A stretch of DNA of 36,723 nt from an uncultured Clostridium sp. (GTDB lineage Bacteria > Bacillota_A > Clostridia > TANB77 > CAG-508): assembly GCA_947382445.1 (NCBI GenBank), contig CANCZH010000008.1, forward strand, positions 1-36,723. The letters run 5' to 3'. Positions within the stretch are counted from its first letter, which is position 1. Every line of letters starts with the position of its first letter. Below the pieces are notes generated by a model, which worked only from the letters and a program-made list of their open reading frames with translations, ran no database searches and was not told where the DNA came from. The position numbers and the translations under genes are program-made. This document shows positions 24,562-30,847 of the stretch, one piece after another.

Positions 24562-25578
24562 TTAGTTTAATTCAGCAAAATATTTTATTGTTCTAACCAT
24601 TTGGCTTGTATAAGAATTTTCATTATCATACCAGCTAACAACTTGAACTTGATATAATCCATCTTCTACTTTTGTTACCATTGTTTGAGTGCTATCAAAT
24701 AATGATCCATAAGTGATTCCAATAATATCAGAAGAAACTAATGGTTCTTCTGTATATCCAAAAGAAGCATTTGAAGCTGCTTTCATAGCTGCGTTAATTC
24801 CTTCTGCTGTTATATCTTCACCCTTAACTGTTGCAATTAATATTGTTGTAGAACCAGTTGGAACTGGAACTCTTTGTGCAGAACCAATTAATTTTCCATT
24901 TAATTCTGGAATAACTAAACCTATTGCTTTAGCTGCTCCTGTTGAGTTAGGAACAATATTAACAGCTGCTGCTCTTGCTCTTCTTAAATCACCTTTTCTG
25001 TGTGGTCCATCAAGTACCATTTGGTCACCAGTATAAGCATGTACTGTTGTCATAATTCCTGATTGAATTGGTGCATAATCATTTAATGCTTTAGCCATTG
25101 GTGCTAAACAGTTTGTTGTACAAGAAGCTGCAGAAATAACTGTATCTGCTGGTGTTAAAACATTTTCGTTTACTCCATATACAACTGTTGGTAAATCTTT
25201 ACCAGCTGGTGCAGAAATAACAACTTTTTTAGCTCCTGCTGTAATGTGTGCTGAAGCTTTCTCTTTTGTTGTGTAGAATCCTGTACATTCTAATACAACA
25301 TCTACTCCAATTTCTCCCCAAGGTAAGTTTACAGCTTCTTTTTCAGCATATATTTTTATTGTTTTTCCATCAACAGTTATAGAATCTTCTCCAGCTACAA
25401 CTGTATCAGCTTTCTCATATCTACCTTGTGCAGAATCATATTTTAACAAATGAGCTAACATTGCAGGGCTTGTTAAATCATTGATTGCAACGATTTCATA
25501 CCCTTCTGCTCCAAACATTTGTCTAAATGCAAGACGTCCAATACGTCCAAATCCATTAATGGCTACTTTTACTGACAT
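24562..25578 (-). CDS. gap: Glyceraldehyde-3-phosphate dehydrogenase
   Basis: 338 residues from the ATG at 25578, with AAAGGAGG 8 bases ahead; a longer frame to 25701 has no site and would cover the promoter. The enzyme oxidises glyceraldehyde 3-phosphate with NAD and phosphate. Motifs: [44 protein letters not shown] (catalytic Cys), [39 protein letters not shown] and [13 protein letters not shown]. First gene of the glycolytic operon, preceded by a promoter and palindrome. Confidence 0.98.
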   Translation of the reverse strand: MSVKVAINGFGRIGRLAFRQMFGAEGYEIVAINDLTSPAMLAHLLKYDSAQGRYEKADTVVAGEDSITVDGKTIKIYAEKEAVNLPWGEIGVDVVLECTGFYTTKEKASAHITAGAKKVVISAPAGKDLPTVVYGVNENVLTPADTVISAASCTTNCLAPMAKALNDYAPIQSGIMTTVHAYTGDQMVLDGPHRKGDLRRARAAAVNIVPNSTGAAKAIGLVIPELNGKLIGSAQRVPVPTGSTTILIATVKGEDITAEGINAAMKAASNASFGYTEEPLVSSDIIGITYGSLFDSTQTMVTKVEDGLYQVQVVSWYDNENSYTSQMVRTIKYFAELN

Positions 25579-25621
25579 ATAAAAATCCTCCTTTGATTTT
25601 TTATCATTTACATATTTATTT

Positions 25622-25638
25622 TGGTTGATAATCAACCA
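25622..25638. promoter_or_regulatory. 17-bp palindrome at the gap start site (candidate operator)
   Basis: TGGTTGAT-A-ATCAACCA, a perfect odd palindrome. It begins 5 bases downstream of the predicted -10 element, over the expected transcription start of the operon. That is the right place for a repressor such as a CggR-type glycolytic regulator, but no known operator consensus was matched. Confidence 0.55.
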
Positions 25639-25643
25639 TGCAT

Positions 25644-25672
25644 ATTCTATATCAAAAACTGAATAAATGCAA
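25644..25672 (-). promoter_or_regulatory. Predicted promoter of the glycolytic operon
   Basis: TTGCAT (25672-25667), 17 bases, TAGAAT (25649-25644). It lies between the mtaB stop codon at 25705 and the gap site at about 25590. Confidence 0.6.
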
Positions 25673-25704
25673 TACTTTTTATATTTTTCCCTAAATTTCA
25701 ATAC

Positions 25705-26998
25705 TTAAACATCTTTTAAAAACTCATTTTCAAAATTTTTTACTGTTACACTTACAATTTTATTTAAACTTTCATCATCTTGCATGCTTTTAACCATAAT
25801 ATAGTTTGCTGTGTGACCTTTAAGAAATTTTCCTTCTCTTTCTTCAAATAACACATTAACATTTTTATCAATATATTGCTTTAAATATTCTTCTTGATTT
25901 TTAGAAGAAAGTTCAATTAAACATCTGCTTCTTTTTTCTTTAACATCTCCTGAAATTTGATTTTTCATTTTAGCAGCTACTGTACCTTTTCTTGGTGAAT
26001 ATTTAAATACATGTGTCTTATAAAATTTAATTTTCTTCAAATATTCATATGTAATTTCAAAATCCTCATCTGTTTCATTTGGAAATCCAACAATTATATC
26101 TGTTGTTAAAATTACATCATCATATAACTTTCTTAATCTCTTAGTAACTTCTTCAAATTGCTCTGTTGTATATTTTCTATTCATTTCTTTTAATGTCTTA
26201 TTACATCCACTTTGAAGTGACAAATGGAAATGATGGCACATCTTATCAACACTAGCAAGTCGTCTGCAAAACTCATCAGTAATAATTAGAGGTTCAAGTG
26301 AGCCTAATCTAATTCTTTCTATTCCATCTATTTTATTTATATCTTCTAGTAAATCTATTAGTTCATATTTTTCTTCAAAGTCTCTGCCATAACTTGATAC
26401 TTGAATTCCTGTTATTACTACTTCTTTAATTCCATTTTTTGCAATTTGTTTTATTTCATTTAATACACTTTCTGGTTTTCTACTGCAAATTCTGCCTCTC
26501 GCATATGGAATTATACAATATGAACAAAAATTATTACATCCATCTTGAACTTTTATAACTGCTCTTGTTTTTTCTGTATATGTAACTGTACCAAAATCAT
26601 AAAAATAACTTTCAATTGCTTTATCATCTAAAATTTTCCCCTCAAAATATGATTCTATGTATTTTTCAATATTTGATTTCTGATGATTTCCTAAAACTAA
26701 ATCTACTTCTGGAATTTTTTCAATTTCTTCTTTTGCTGTTTCCGCATAGCATCCTACTGCAATAACTAAAGCTTCTTGATTTAGTTCTTTTGCTCTTCTT
26801 AACATTTGTCTAGATTTTCTATCAGACATATTAGTAACGCTACACGTGTTTACTATGTATATATCGGCTTTTTCCTCTGGTTCTACAATTTCATATTTGT
26901 CAATTAATTTTTGTATCATTCCATTTGTTTCATATTGATTTACTTTACATCCGTAATGAAAACAGAGCAACGGTCTTTTTCTTCTTTTTTTCTTCCAT
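25705..26998 (-). CDS. mtaB: tRNA-t6A37 methylthiotransferase MtaB, +1 frameshift at CGG near the start
   Basis: A radical-SAM enzyme that makes ms2t6A37 in tRNA. Most of the gene is an intact frame, but its obvious first codon is a TTG with no ribosome site and a truncated N-terminus. A second frame starts at ATG 26998 (alternative ATG 27022) and reads MEEKKKKKTVALFSL, then CGG, ATG and a stop. Skipping the C at 26953 gives SLGCKVNQYETNG, the family consensus with the first cluster Cys. The combined product has about 430 residues, the normal MtaB length. Later motifs: INTCSVTNMSDRKSRQ, AVGCYAE, QDGCNNFCSYCIIPYARG (SAM [4Fe-4S] motif CxxxCxxC), SSYGRDF and LSLQSGCN. It follows a 54-codon gene and precedes the gap promoter. 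Confidence 0.88.
26951..26953 (-). other. Putative +1 recoding site TTA-C-GGA (mtaB)
   Basis: Frame 0 reads TTT TCA TTA CGG ATG TAA. Skipping the C at 26953 gives GGA TGT AAA (Gly-Cys-Lys), the conserved LGCKVNQ of MtaB. About codon 16 of the gene. If recoding failed, only a 17-residue peptide would be made. Confidence 0.72.
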
Positions 26999-27036
26999 TT
27001 CCTTGTTACAACTCACTTTCATTGATTTTTATTTTT

Positions 27037-27201
27037 TTATTTTTTCCCATATTTTTTATTATTCCAATAAAATGCATCGTTCAATCCTATTCTATATATC
27101 CTTATAGTATAGTTTTTAAATACCTTCATTAATATTGTATCACAAAAATTAAGATTTTCCCCTATAATGTGTAAAATTTTTTGTTTTTTTTCATTACTCA
27201 T
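27037..27201 (-). CDS. 54-residue hypothetical protein upstream of mtaB
   Basis: ATG at 27201 with AGGAGG 9 bases upstream; TAA at 27037-27039. The peptide starts MSNEKKQKILHIIGEN, continues NFCDTILMKVFKN and ends YWNNKKYGKK. It is basic, with one possible amphipathic helix. No family is recognised. It ends 15-39 bases before the candidate mtaB starts, and mtaB itself has only a poor ribosome site, so mtaB is probably translated by coupling to this ORF. Evidence is the strong ribosome site, the upstream promoter and the position. Confidence 0.65.
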   Translation of the reverse strand: MSNEKKQKILHIIGENLNFCDTILMKVFKNYTIRIYRIGLNDAFYWNNKKYGKK

Positions 27202-27247
27202 CTTTTTTTCCTCCTATTCGTACGTTATTGGAGATATCTCTTATTTT

Positions 27248-27276
27248 ATTATACCATATTATGTAAATAATTTTAA
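27248..27276 (-). promoter_or_regulatory. Promoter of the small ORF-mtaB transcript
   Basis: TTAAAA (27276-27271), 17 bases, TATAAT (27253-27248) on the minus strand. The -10 is perfect, the -35 matches at four of six positions. A partial copy of the XRE-region operator half-site (ATAGGTATT, about 27290-27298) lies just upstream. Confidence 0.65.
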
Positions 27277-27354
27277 CTACACCAGACGATAGGTATTTTC
27301 TTTTGTTTTCCTTGATATTACTTGATTACAAAGTTCGACAAAATACGACTTTTT

Positions 27355-27396
27355 TTATCATAAAATGTCATAAATTATCATGTTTTATCATAAAAT
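27355..27396. repeat. 12-bp direct repeat, 30-bp period
   Basis: TTATCATAAAAT occurs at 27355-27366 and at 27385-27396, with a related TTATCAT between them. The 30-bp period is close to three helical turns, so the copies would face the same side of the DNA. They lie directly after the 27404-27577 gene and may be protein-binding sites. Confidence 0.45.
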
Positions 27397-27403
27397 TCTA
27401 TCA

Positions 27404-27577
27404 TTATTTCAATTGATTTACTAATTTGTCCATATAGTCACTTGATTCATCTTCATCTTGACTTTTCAAAATTTCCTGTTCTCTTAACTCAATATATTTT
27501 TTTAATCCTTCAAAATCTTTTTCTGCAATAAATTTTTTTACTTTTTTTATGGTTTCTATGTGTTTTTCTCTTTCCAT
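27404..27577 (-). CDS. Small acidic/basic helical hypothetical protein
   Basis: 57 residues from the ATG at 27577 (a GTG at 27589 is an alternative). The product (MEREKHIETIKKVKKFI... ending MDKLVNQLK) is highly charged and should be one or two helices, perhaps a coiled coil. No family is recognised. It is divergent from the XRE regulator gene and has a strong promoter overlapped by a perfect palindrome, so its expression is probably repressed by the neighbouring regulator. A role as antirepressor or small effector of that switch is inference. Confidence 0.55.
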   Translation of the reverse strand: MEREKHIETIKKVKKFIAEKDFEGLKKYIELREQEILKSQDEDESSDYMDKLVNQLK

Positions 27578-27609
27578 ATTAAAACCCACTTTCGTTTCTC
27601 TTTTTGAAC

Positions 27610-27638
27610 ATTATAGCAGAAAATACCTATTTTGTAAA
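27610..27638 (-). promoter_or_regulatory. Promoter of the 27404-27577 gene
   Basis: TTTACA (27638-27633), 17 bases, TATAAT (27615-27610) on the minus strand, a strong sigma-A type promoter about 35 bases before the ATG. Confidence 0.8.
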
Positions 27639-27647
27639 ATAGGTATT
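27622..27647. promoter_or_regulatory. Palindromic operator overlapping the -35 element
   Basis: AATACCTATTTT (27622-27633), GT, AAAATAGGTATT (27636-27647): perfect 12-bp arms with a 2-base centre. It covers the -35 and most of the spacer of the minus promoter. It is therefore a likely repressor site for the adjacent XRE protein. Confidence 0.75.
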
Positions 27648-27749
27648 ATGTTTATAAGTCTTTGTAATTGTAGTTAATATCTCAAATAGTTAAATTTTTC
27701 AAAACTTTATTCTAAAATAAATATAAAGCAAACTAGGGAGGTGATTAAA

Positions 27750-27992
27750 GTGCTTTATTTTAAAATTAATGAACTACTTAAGAAAAATAAAAAAAGTAAA
27801 TATTGGTTTATAAAAAATATGGAAGGAGGATATCAATCTTTAAGTCGCTTGATGGATAACAAAACAAAAGCAATCCGTTTTGACACAGTAGAAAAGATGT
27901 GCAATTTATTTGATTGTGAAATTGGAGAATTAATTGAAATAAAAAAGGATCCTAAAAAGAAGAAAAAAAGAAAGGATGATAATGAAAAATGA
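27750..27992 (+). CDS. XRE-family (Cro/CI-like) transcriptional regulator
   Basis: 80 residues starting at the GTG at 27750, which has GGGAGG 9 bases upstream; a GTG at 27741 lies within that site and is unlikely. Short helix-turn-helix protein: FKINELLKKNKKSKYWF, then SLSRLMDNKTKAIRFDTVEKMCNLFDCEIGELI, which is the Cro/CI (HTH_26-like) pattern with a C-terminal basic tail (KKKKKRKDD). It should bind the palindrome at 27622-27647 and regulate the divergent gene and itself. It overlaps the next gene by 4 bases. Whether it belongs to the neighbouring prophage or to a separate element is unclear. Confidence 0.82.
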   Translation: MLYFKINELLKKNKKSKYWFIKNMEGGYQSLSRLMDNKTKAIRFDTVEKMCNLFDCEIGELIEIKKDPKKKKKRKDDNEK

Positions 27993-28387
27993 GTAAATTG
28001 CTAAAACAATACGAACAATTAAAAAAAGAAGATGCATCTTGCATTTATTTATTTAGGGTTGGTATTTTTTATAACATTCTAAATGAAGATGCAAAAATAA
28101 TCAACGAGAAACTGGGCTTGAAAATAACGGATTTGGGCCCCTCTATTTTCAAATGTGGCTTTCCAGTATCTCAGTTGGATAAATATATCATACTACTAAA
28201 TAAAATGAAAATAAAGTATAGGGTGATAGATAATTTACCTAATTCAAATATTGGGGACTATATGAAAAATGTTGAAATTAAAAAAATCCTGAATAAAATT
28301 GATGGTCTAGACATGAATAACACTACATTTCAACAAGCATTTAATATCTTGTTAGATCTGCAGAATAAAATTAAAGAATTAAAGTAG
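27989..28387 (+). CDS. Stand-alone MutS domain I-like protein
   Basis: 132 residues. The first 85 resemble the mismatch-recognition domain I of MutS: QYEQLKKEDASCIYLFRVGIFYNIL (compare the MutS pattern QY-x-x-K-x-x-x-P-x-x-x-L-FFR-x-G-x-FYE), then EDAKIINEKLGLKIT and GFPVSQLDKYIILLNKMKIKYRVID. The Phe-x-Glu motif of real MutS is replaced (FYN). No ATPase, clamp or connector domain follows, only about 45 further helical residues (FQQAFNILLDLQNKIKEL). It is translationally coupled to the XRE regulator (ATGA overlap). Similarity to MutS-I is by pattern only; function is unknown, perhaps DNA binding in an element's own replication. Confidence 0.65.
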   Translation: MSKLLKQYEQLKKEDASCIYLFRVGIFYNILNEDAKIINEKLGLKITDLGPSIFKCGFPVSQLDKYIILLNKMKIKYRVIDNLPNSNIGDYMKNVEIKKILNKIDGLDMNNTTFQQAFNILLDLQNKIKELK

Positions 28388-28416
28388 GAGAGAATATCTC
28401 CCCTACTTAACTTTTT
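28383..28416 (+). terminator. Terminator of the XRE/MutS-I-like transcript
   Basis: AGTAGGAGAGA-ATA-TCTCCCCTACT (one mismatch), then CTTTTTT at 28411-28417. The stop codon of the upstream gene lies in the left arm. The following 28417-28494 is AT-rich spacer before the convergent amidase gene. Confidence 0.8.
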
Positions 28417-28494
28417 TGGATTTTTGTTACATTTTGTATCATTTTTGTAAACTTTTCTATGTTTTTTGTTATAAATTTTATAAAAATTATTATT

Positions 28495-29508
28495 TTATCT
28501 TAATTTTGCATTAACTATACTTTGTATTGCACTATAATCATAACCTGCAGCTTGAAGTCTATTTTTTCTATCTTGGCCATTACCCCAGTCGCCTCTTATA
28601 ACTTCAGTTGCTATTGTTTCATTTGACTTTTTATTTGAATTTGAGCTTGATGATGCACCTAATTTCTTATTAACTATATCTTGTATAGTAGAATAATCGT
28701 AACCTGCAGCAGTCAATCTATTTTTACGATCTGCTCCGTTACCCCATGTACCATTTATTACCTCTTGTGCAATAGTTTCATTTGATTTTAATGTTGGTTT
28801 TGGAGTAGAAGATCCACCACTCAATTTTTGATTAACTATACTTTGTACTGCAGAATAATTATAACCTGCAGATGTCAATCTGTTTTTTCTGTCATCTCCG
28901 TTTCCCCATTTTCCAGCAATAACCTCATTTGCAAGTTCTTCATTTGATTTACTTACACTTGGAGTTGGTGCTGGTGTTGGTGTACTTTCTCCATCTAATT
29001 GAGCATTTACAGTATCAGCAAGTTCTTGAAATCTACTTTGTAGATATTTACCTGGACAAGATGTATTTGCGAACATATTATGTCTTGTTAAACTTCCATT
29101 TGGTGTTCCGTCATATACTAATCTAAATCCATATCTTCTACAAACATCAACTGCTAATTTTACTAATGAATTCCATGCTGCATCTGATATTTTCCAATCT
29201 CCACCATATTCACAATTTGAAACTTCAACTGTAATGGCTTGATTATCATTTGATCTTGAACTTGAAGTATATGCTCTGTCCTCTTCATAAACATTACATA
29301 CTATATCTCCGTCATTACCTATACAATAGTTTGCTGATGCAATTCTATTTGGTTTTTGAAAAATATTTACTGCACATTGTTTACCTGTTAGAATACCAGC
29401 CATAATGTGTGGCGTGAATTTACAAATTTTATTTCCATTTCTTCCTTTTTGATAGTTATTAGAATGAGCAATATAAGCACCTTGTGCTAAACTTGACATT
29501 GTTCCCAT
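28495..29508 (-). CDS. Phage endolysin: N-acetylmuramoyl-L-alanine amidase with three Cpl-7-like repeats
   Basis: 337 residues. The N-terminal ~170 residues are a type-2 amidase/PGRP domain: FTPHIMAG (zinc His near 34), QAITVEVSNCEYGGDW, RHNMFANTSCPGKYL (second His and Cys). It cleaves the amide between MurNAc and L-Ala, releasing phage. A Pro/Thr/Ser linker (172-187) leads to three 40-residue repeats at about 188-229, 241-283 and 294-336. Each has the pattern SNE-x2-A-x-EVI-x-G-x-WGNG-x-DRKNRL-x-x-AGYDYS-x-IQ, the Cpl-7 cell-wall-binding unit. No signal peptide, so export relies on the holin. Start at 29508 overlaps the stop of a 27-residue ORF by one base. Confidence 0.95.
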   Translation of the reverse strand: MGTMSSLAQGAYIAHSNNYQKGRNGNKICKFTPHIMAGILTGKQCAVNIFQKPNRIASANYCIGNDGDIVCNVYEEDRAYTSSSRSNDNQAITVEVSNCEYGGDWKISDAAWNSLVKLAVDVCRRYGFRLVYDGTPNGSLTRHNMFANTSCPGKYLQSRFQELADTVNAQLDGESTPTPAPTPSVSKSNEELANEVIAGKWGNGDDRKNRLTSAGYNYSAVQSIVNQKLSGGSSTPKPTLKSNETIAQEVINGTWGNGADRKNRLTAAGYDYSTIQDIVNKKLGASSSSNSNKKSNETIATEVIRGDWGNGQDRKNRLQAAGYDYSAIQSIVNAKLR

Positions 29509-29591
29509 TATTCTTCACCCTCCTCTTTACCATTTGATAATTCTTTCTCCATTTCCTCAGTTAGTTTAATTTCTTCTTTGTTTTCTTCCAT
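29508..29591 (-). CDS. 27-residue acidic phage peptide ahead of the endolysin
   Basis: ATG at 29591 with AAGGAGG 9 bases upstream, TAA overlapping the amidase ATG by one base. Product MEENKEEIKLTEEMEKELSN then GKEEGEE, very acidic. Too short for family assignment. The strong ribosome site and overlap show that it couples amidase translation. Function, if any beyond coupling, is unknown. Confidence 0.6.
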   Translation of the reverse strand: MEENKEEIKLTEEMEKELSNGKEEGEE

Positions 29592-29610
29592 TTTGAAAAC
29601 CTCCTTATAA

Positions 29611-29651
29611 AAAATTAATACTGGAAGATTTTTTATTTTTCTTCCAGTATT
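29611..29651 (-). terminator. Terminator or attenuator between holin and endolysin genes
   Basis: AATACTGGAAGA (29617-29628) pairs perfectly with TCTTCCAGTATT (29640-29651), 12 bp, followed on the minus strand by AATTTTTTAT. It would lower transcription into the endolysin gene. Confidence 0.75.
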
Positions 29652-29656
29652 TTTGA

Positions 29657-29681
29657 AATACAAGAATTTTGTTCTTGTATT
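29657..29681 (-). repeat. Second hairpin just after the holin stop
   Basis: AATACAAGAA (29657-29666) pairs with TTCTTGTATT (29672-29681), 10 bp, a 5-base loop. It stands directly ahead of the longer terminator hairpin, giving a tandem pair. Confidence 0.6.
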
Positions 29682-29684
29682 AAA

Positions 29685-29939
29685 TTATTGATTTTTTGCA
29701 TCATATAATACAGTAGCCGTTCCAATTCCACCTAATGCAGTAACAACAGCTTGTATTACTCCGTTAATGTCTAGTCCTTCAACATGAATAACACATCCAA
29801 TTATTGAAGCTATAACACCTATTACAATATTTTGAACTGGTATAGGTAGTGTTTCATTCCATCCAAAATGTTTTGATACCTTACCTAAAACGTACGTAAA
29901 TAGTGTTGTTATAATATAAACTATTAATTGTACAGTCAT
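29685..29939 (-). CDS. Phage holin
   Basis: 84 residues from the ATG at 29939 (AAGGAGG 8 bases upstream; a GTG at 29948 lies in the ribosome site). Two hydrophobic segments, VQLIVYIITTLFTYVLGKV (3-21) and IVIGVIASIIGCVIHV (about 39-54), plus a third, weaker one near IQAVVTALGGIGTATVLY. The last residues are charged (DAKNQ). This fits the small phage-holin families of Firmicutes that open the membrane for the endolysin. It starts 2 bases from the stop of the preceding gene. Confidence 0.85.
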   Translation of the reverse strand: MTVQLIVYIITTLFTYVLGKVSKHFGWNETLPIPVQNIVIGVIASIIGCVIHVEGLDINGVIQAVVTALGGIGTATVLYDAKNQ

Positions 29940-29940
29940 T

Positions 29941-30304
29941 TTACACACCTCCTTCTTCTAACTTTTTTTCATATTCTTTTTGTAATTCTTTTACAAAAAC
30001 CTTTATTGCTCCATTTCCACCTTTATTCATGTATTTTTCTCCACAAACAAGTCTTTCTTCAATAGGGATTTTTTCGTTCATAATATTTTGTTTTAAATCT
30101 TCTAATTCTATTTGGTCCATTCTTTCATTTATGTTTTTTATACTATCATCGTGCTTACTTTCTAATTTATCGATTCTATCTAGTACAGGCTTTTGTATCC
30201 AATTCAGTATTTTTCCTTTTGTGTATTTATTTACTGCAAAAAAAGCACCAGAAATTGTTACTAATGCACCGTATTATCTCTGCTACATTTTTTATGAATT
30301 CCAT
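29941..30304 (-). CDS. Phage lysis-module membrane protein, +1 frameshift at CGG
   Basis: No long frame is visible here because an early in-frame CGG and stop break it. ATG at 30304 reads MEFIKNVAEII, then CGG. Skipping the C at 30271 gives GALVTISGAFFAVNKYTKGK, a membrane helix, then a coiled-coil part (DRIDKLESKHDDSIKNINER) and a C-terminal IEERLVCGEKYMNKGGNGA, which is typical of small clostridial phage proteins beside the holin. The total is about 120 residues, stop at 29941-29943 overlapping the holin's ribosome site. It starts 3 bases after the tail-fibre chaperone gene. A role in lysis or membrane anchoring (XhlA-like position) is inferred. Confidence 0.78.
30269..30271 (-). other. Putative +1 recoding site ATA-C-GGT (phage lysis-module protein)
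   Basis: Frame 0 reads GAG ATA ATA CGG. Skipping the C at 30271 gives GGT GCA TTA (Gly-Ala-Leu) and opens 109 further codons. Without it, the frame stops 14 codons on. Codon 12. Confidence 0.72.
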
Positions 30305-30307
30305 ATT

Positions 30308-30847
30308 CTATTCCTCCTCTTTTTTATCTTTTGTTGGCCATACCACATTGTATGGAAATCCCTCTTGTTTTGTAATATCTCTTAATTCTTGTCTATACTT
30401 TGCCATTTTTCCATTGCAAATATCAGAAAAACCTTCAAAGAATTGTTTTAGACTGTTTATTATATTTGTCATTGATAAATCTGTTGGAAATTTTAATCCT
30501 AATCTATCAATACACATTTCTTTATCTGTTTCAGCTAATAGTTCATTTCTTTTTGTTCTTATCTCTGCTGCAACTTCATTGTAATCTTCTTCTTTGGCTT
30601 TGTTTAACCAATTTTCAAGATTTCTTTCAATTTCTTCAGCAAGATTTTCTCTATAAGTAACCTCTAATACATATAAATCATAACTATACATTATTTTTGT
30701 TGTAGTTTCTTCATTTTCTACATTAGGAATTTCTTGACTTTCTTCTTCTATATTGTCAAAAAAAAGAACGGTACATTTTCCGTTCTCAACATTTTCTATA
30801 TCGTAACCTTTTTCTGGTCTTATATCGCTGTAGGTTTTTTGTCTCAT
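30308..30847 (-). CDS. Phage tail-fibre assembly chaperone-like protein
   Basis: 179 residues. The C-terminal part has the signature IRTKRNELLAETD (about 107-119) and YRQELRDITKQEGFPYNVVWP (in parts KYRQELRDIT and GFPYNVVWP), which defines tail-fibre assembly/XkdW-like phage proteins. Compared with that family, about 30 residues (KEMCIDRLGLKFP... ) are inserted between the two halves. The N-terminus (MRQKTYSDIRPEKGYDI) is acidic downstream. It is expected to help fold or attach the tail fibre encoded just upstream. ATG at 30847 has AAAGGAG 9-10 bases ahead and overlaps the RT gene's 3' end by 62 bases in another frame. Confidence 0.75.
   Translation of the reverse strand: MRQKTYSDIRPEKGYDIENVENGKCTVLFFDNIEEESQEIPNVENEETTTKIMYSYDLYVLEVTYRENLAEEIERNLENWLNKAKEEDYNEVAAEIRTKRNELLAETDKEMCIDRLGLKFPTDLSMTNIINSLKQFFEGFSDICNGKMAKYRQELRDITKQEGFPYNVVWPTKDKKEEE

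Noticed and set aside
25579..25701. 41-residue N-terminal extension of GAPDH
   Set aside because: Covers the promoter and palindrome; the ATG at 25578 has AAAGGAGG and the normal family start.
17768..28387. tRNA-Gln as the prophage attachment site
   Set aside because: It is more than 10 kb from the phage genes, with intact chromosomal operons between, and no repeat of the tRNA 3' end was noticed near 28 kb.
30029..30660. Overlapping plus-strand ORFs with hydrophobic translations
   Set aside because: Antisense shadows of AT-rich phage genes; no ribosome sites and no family resemblance.
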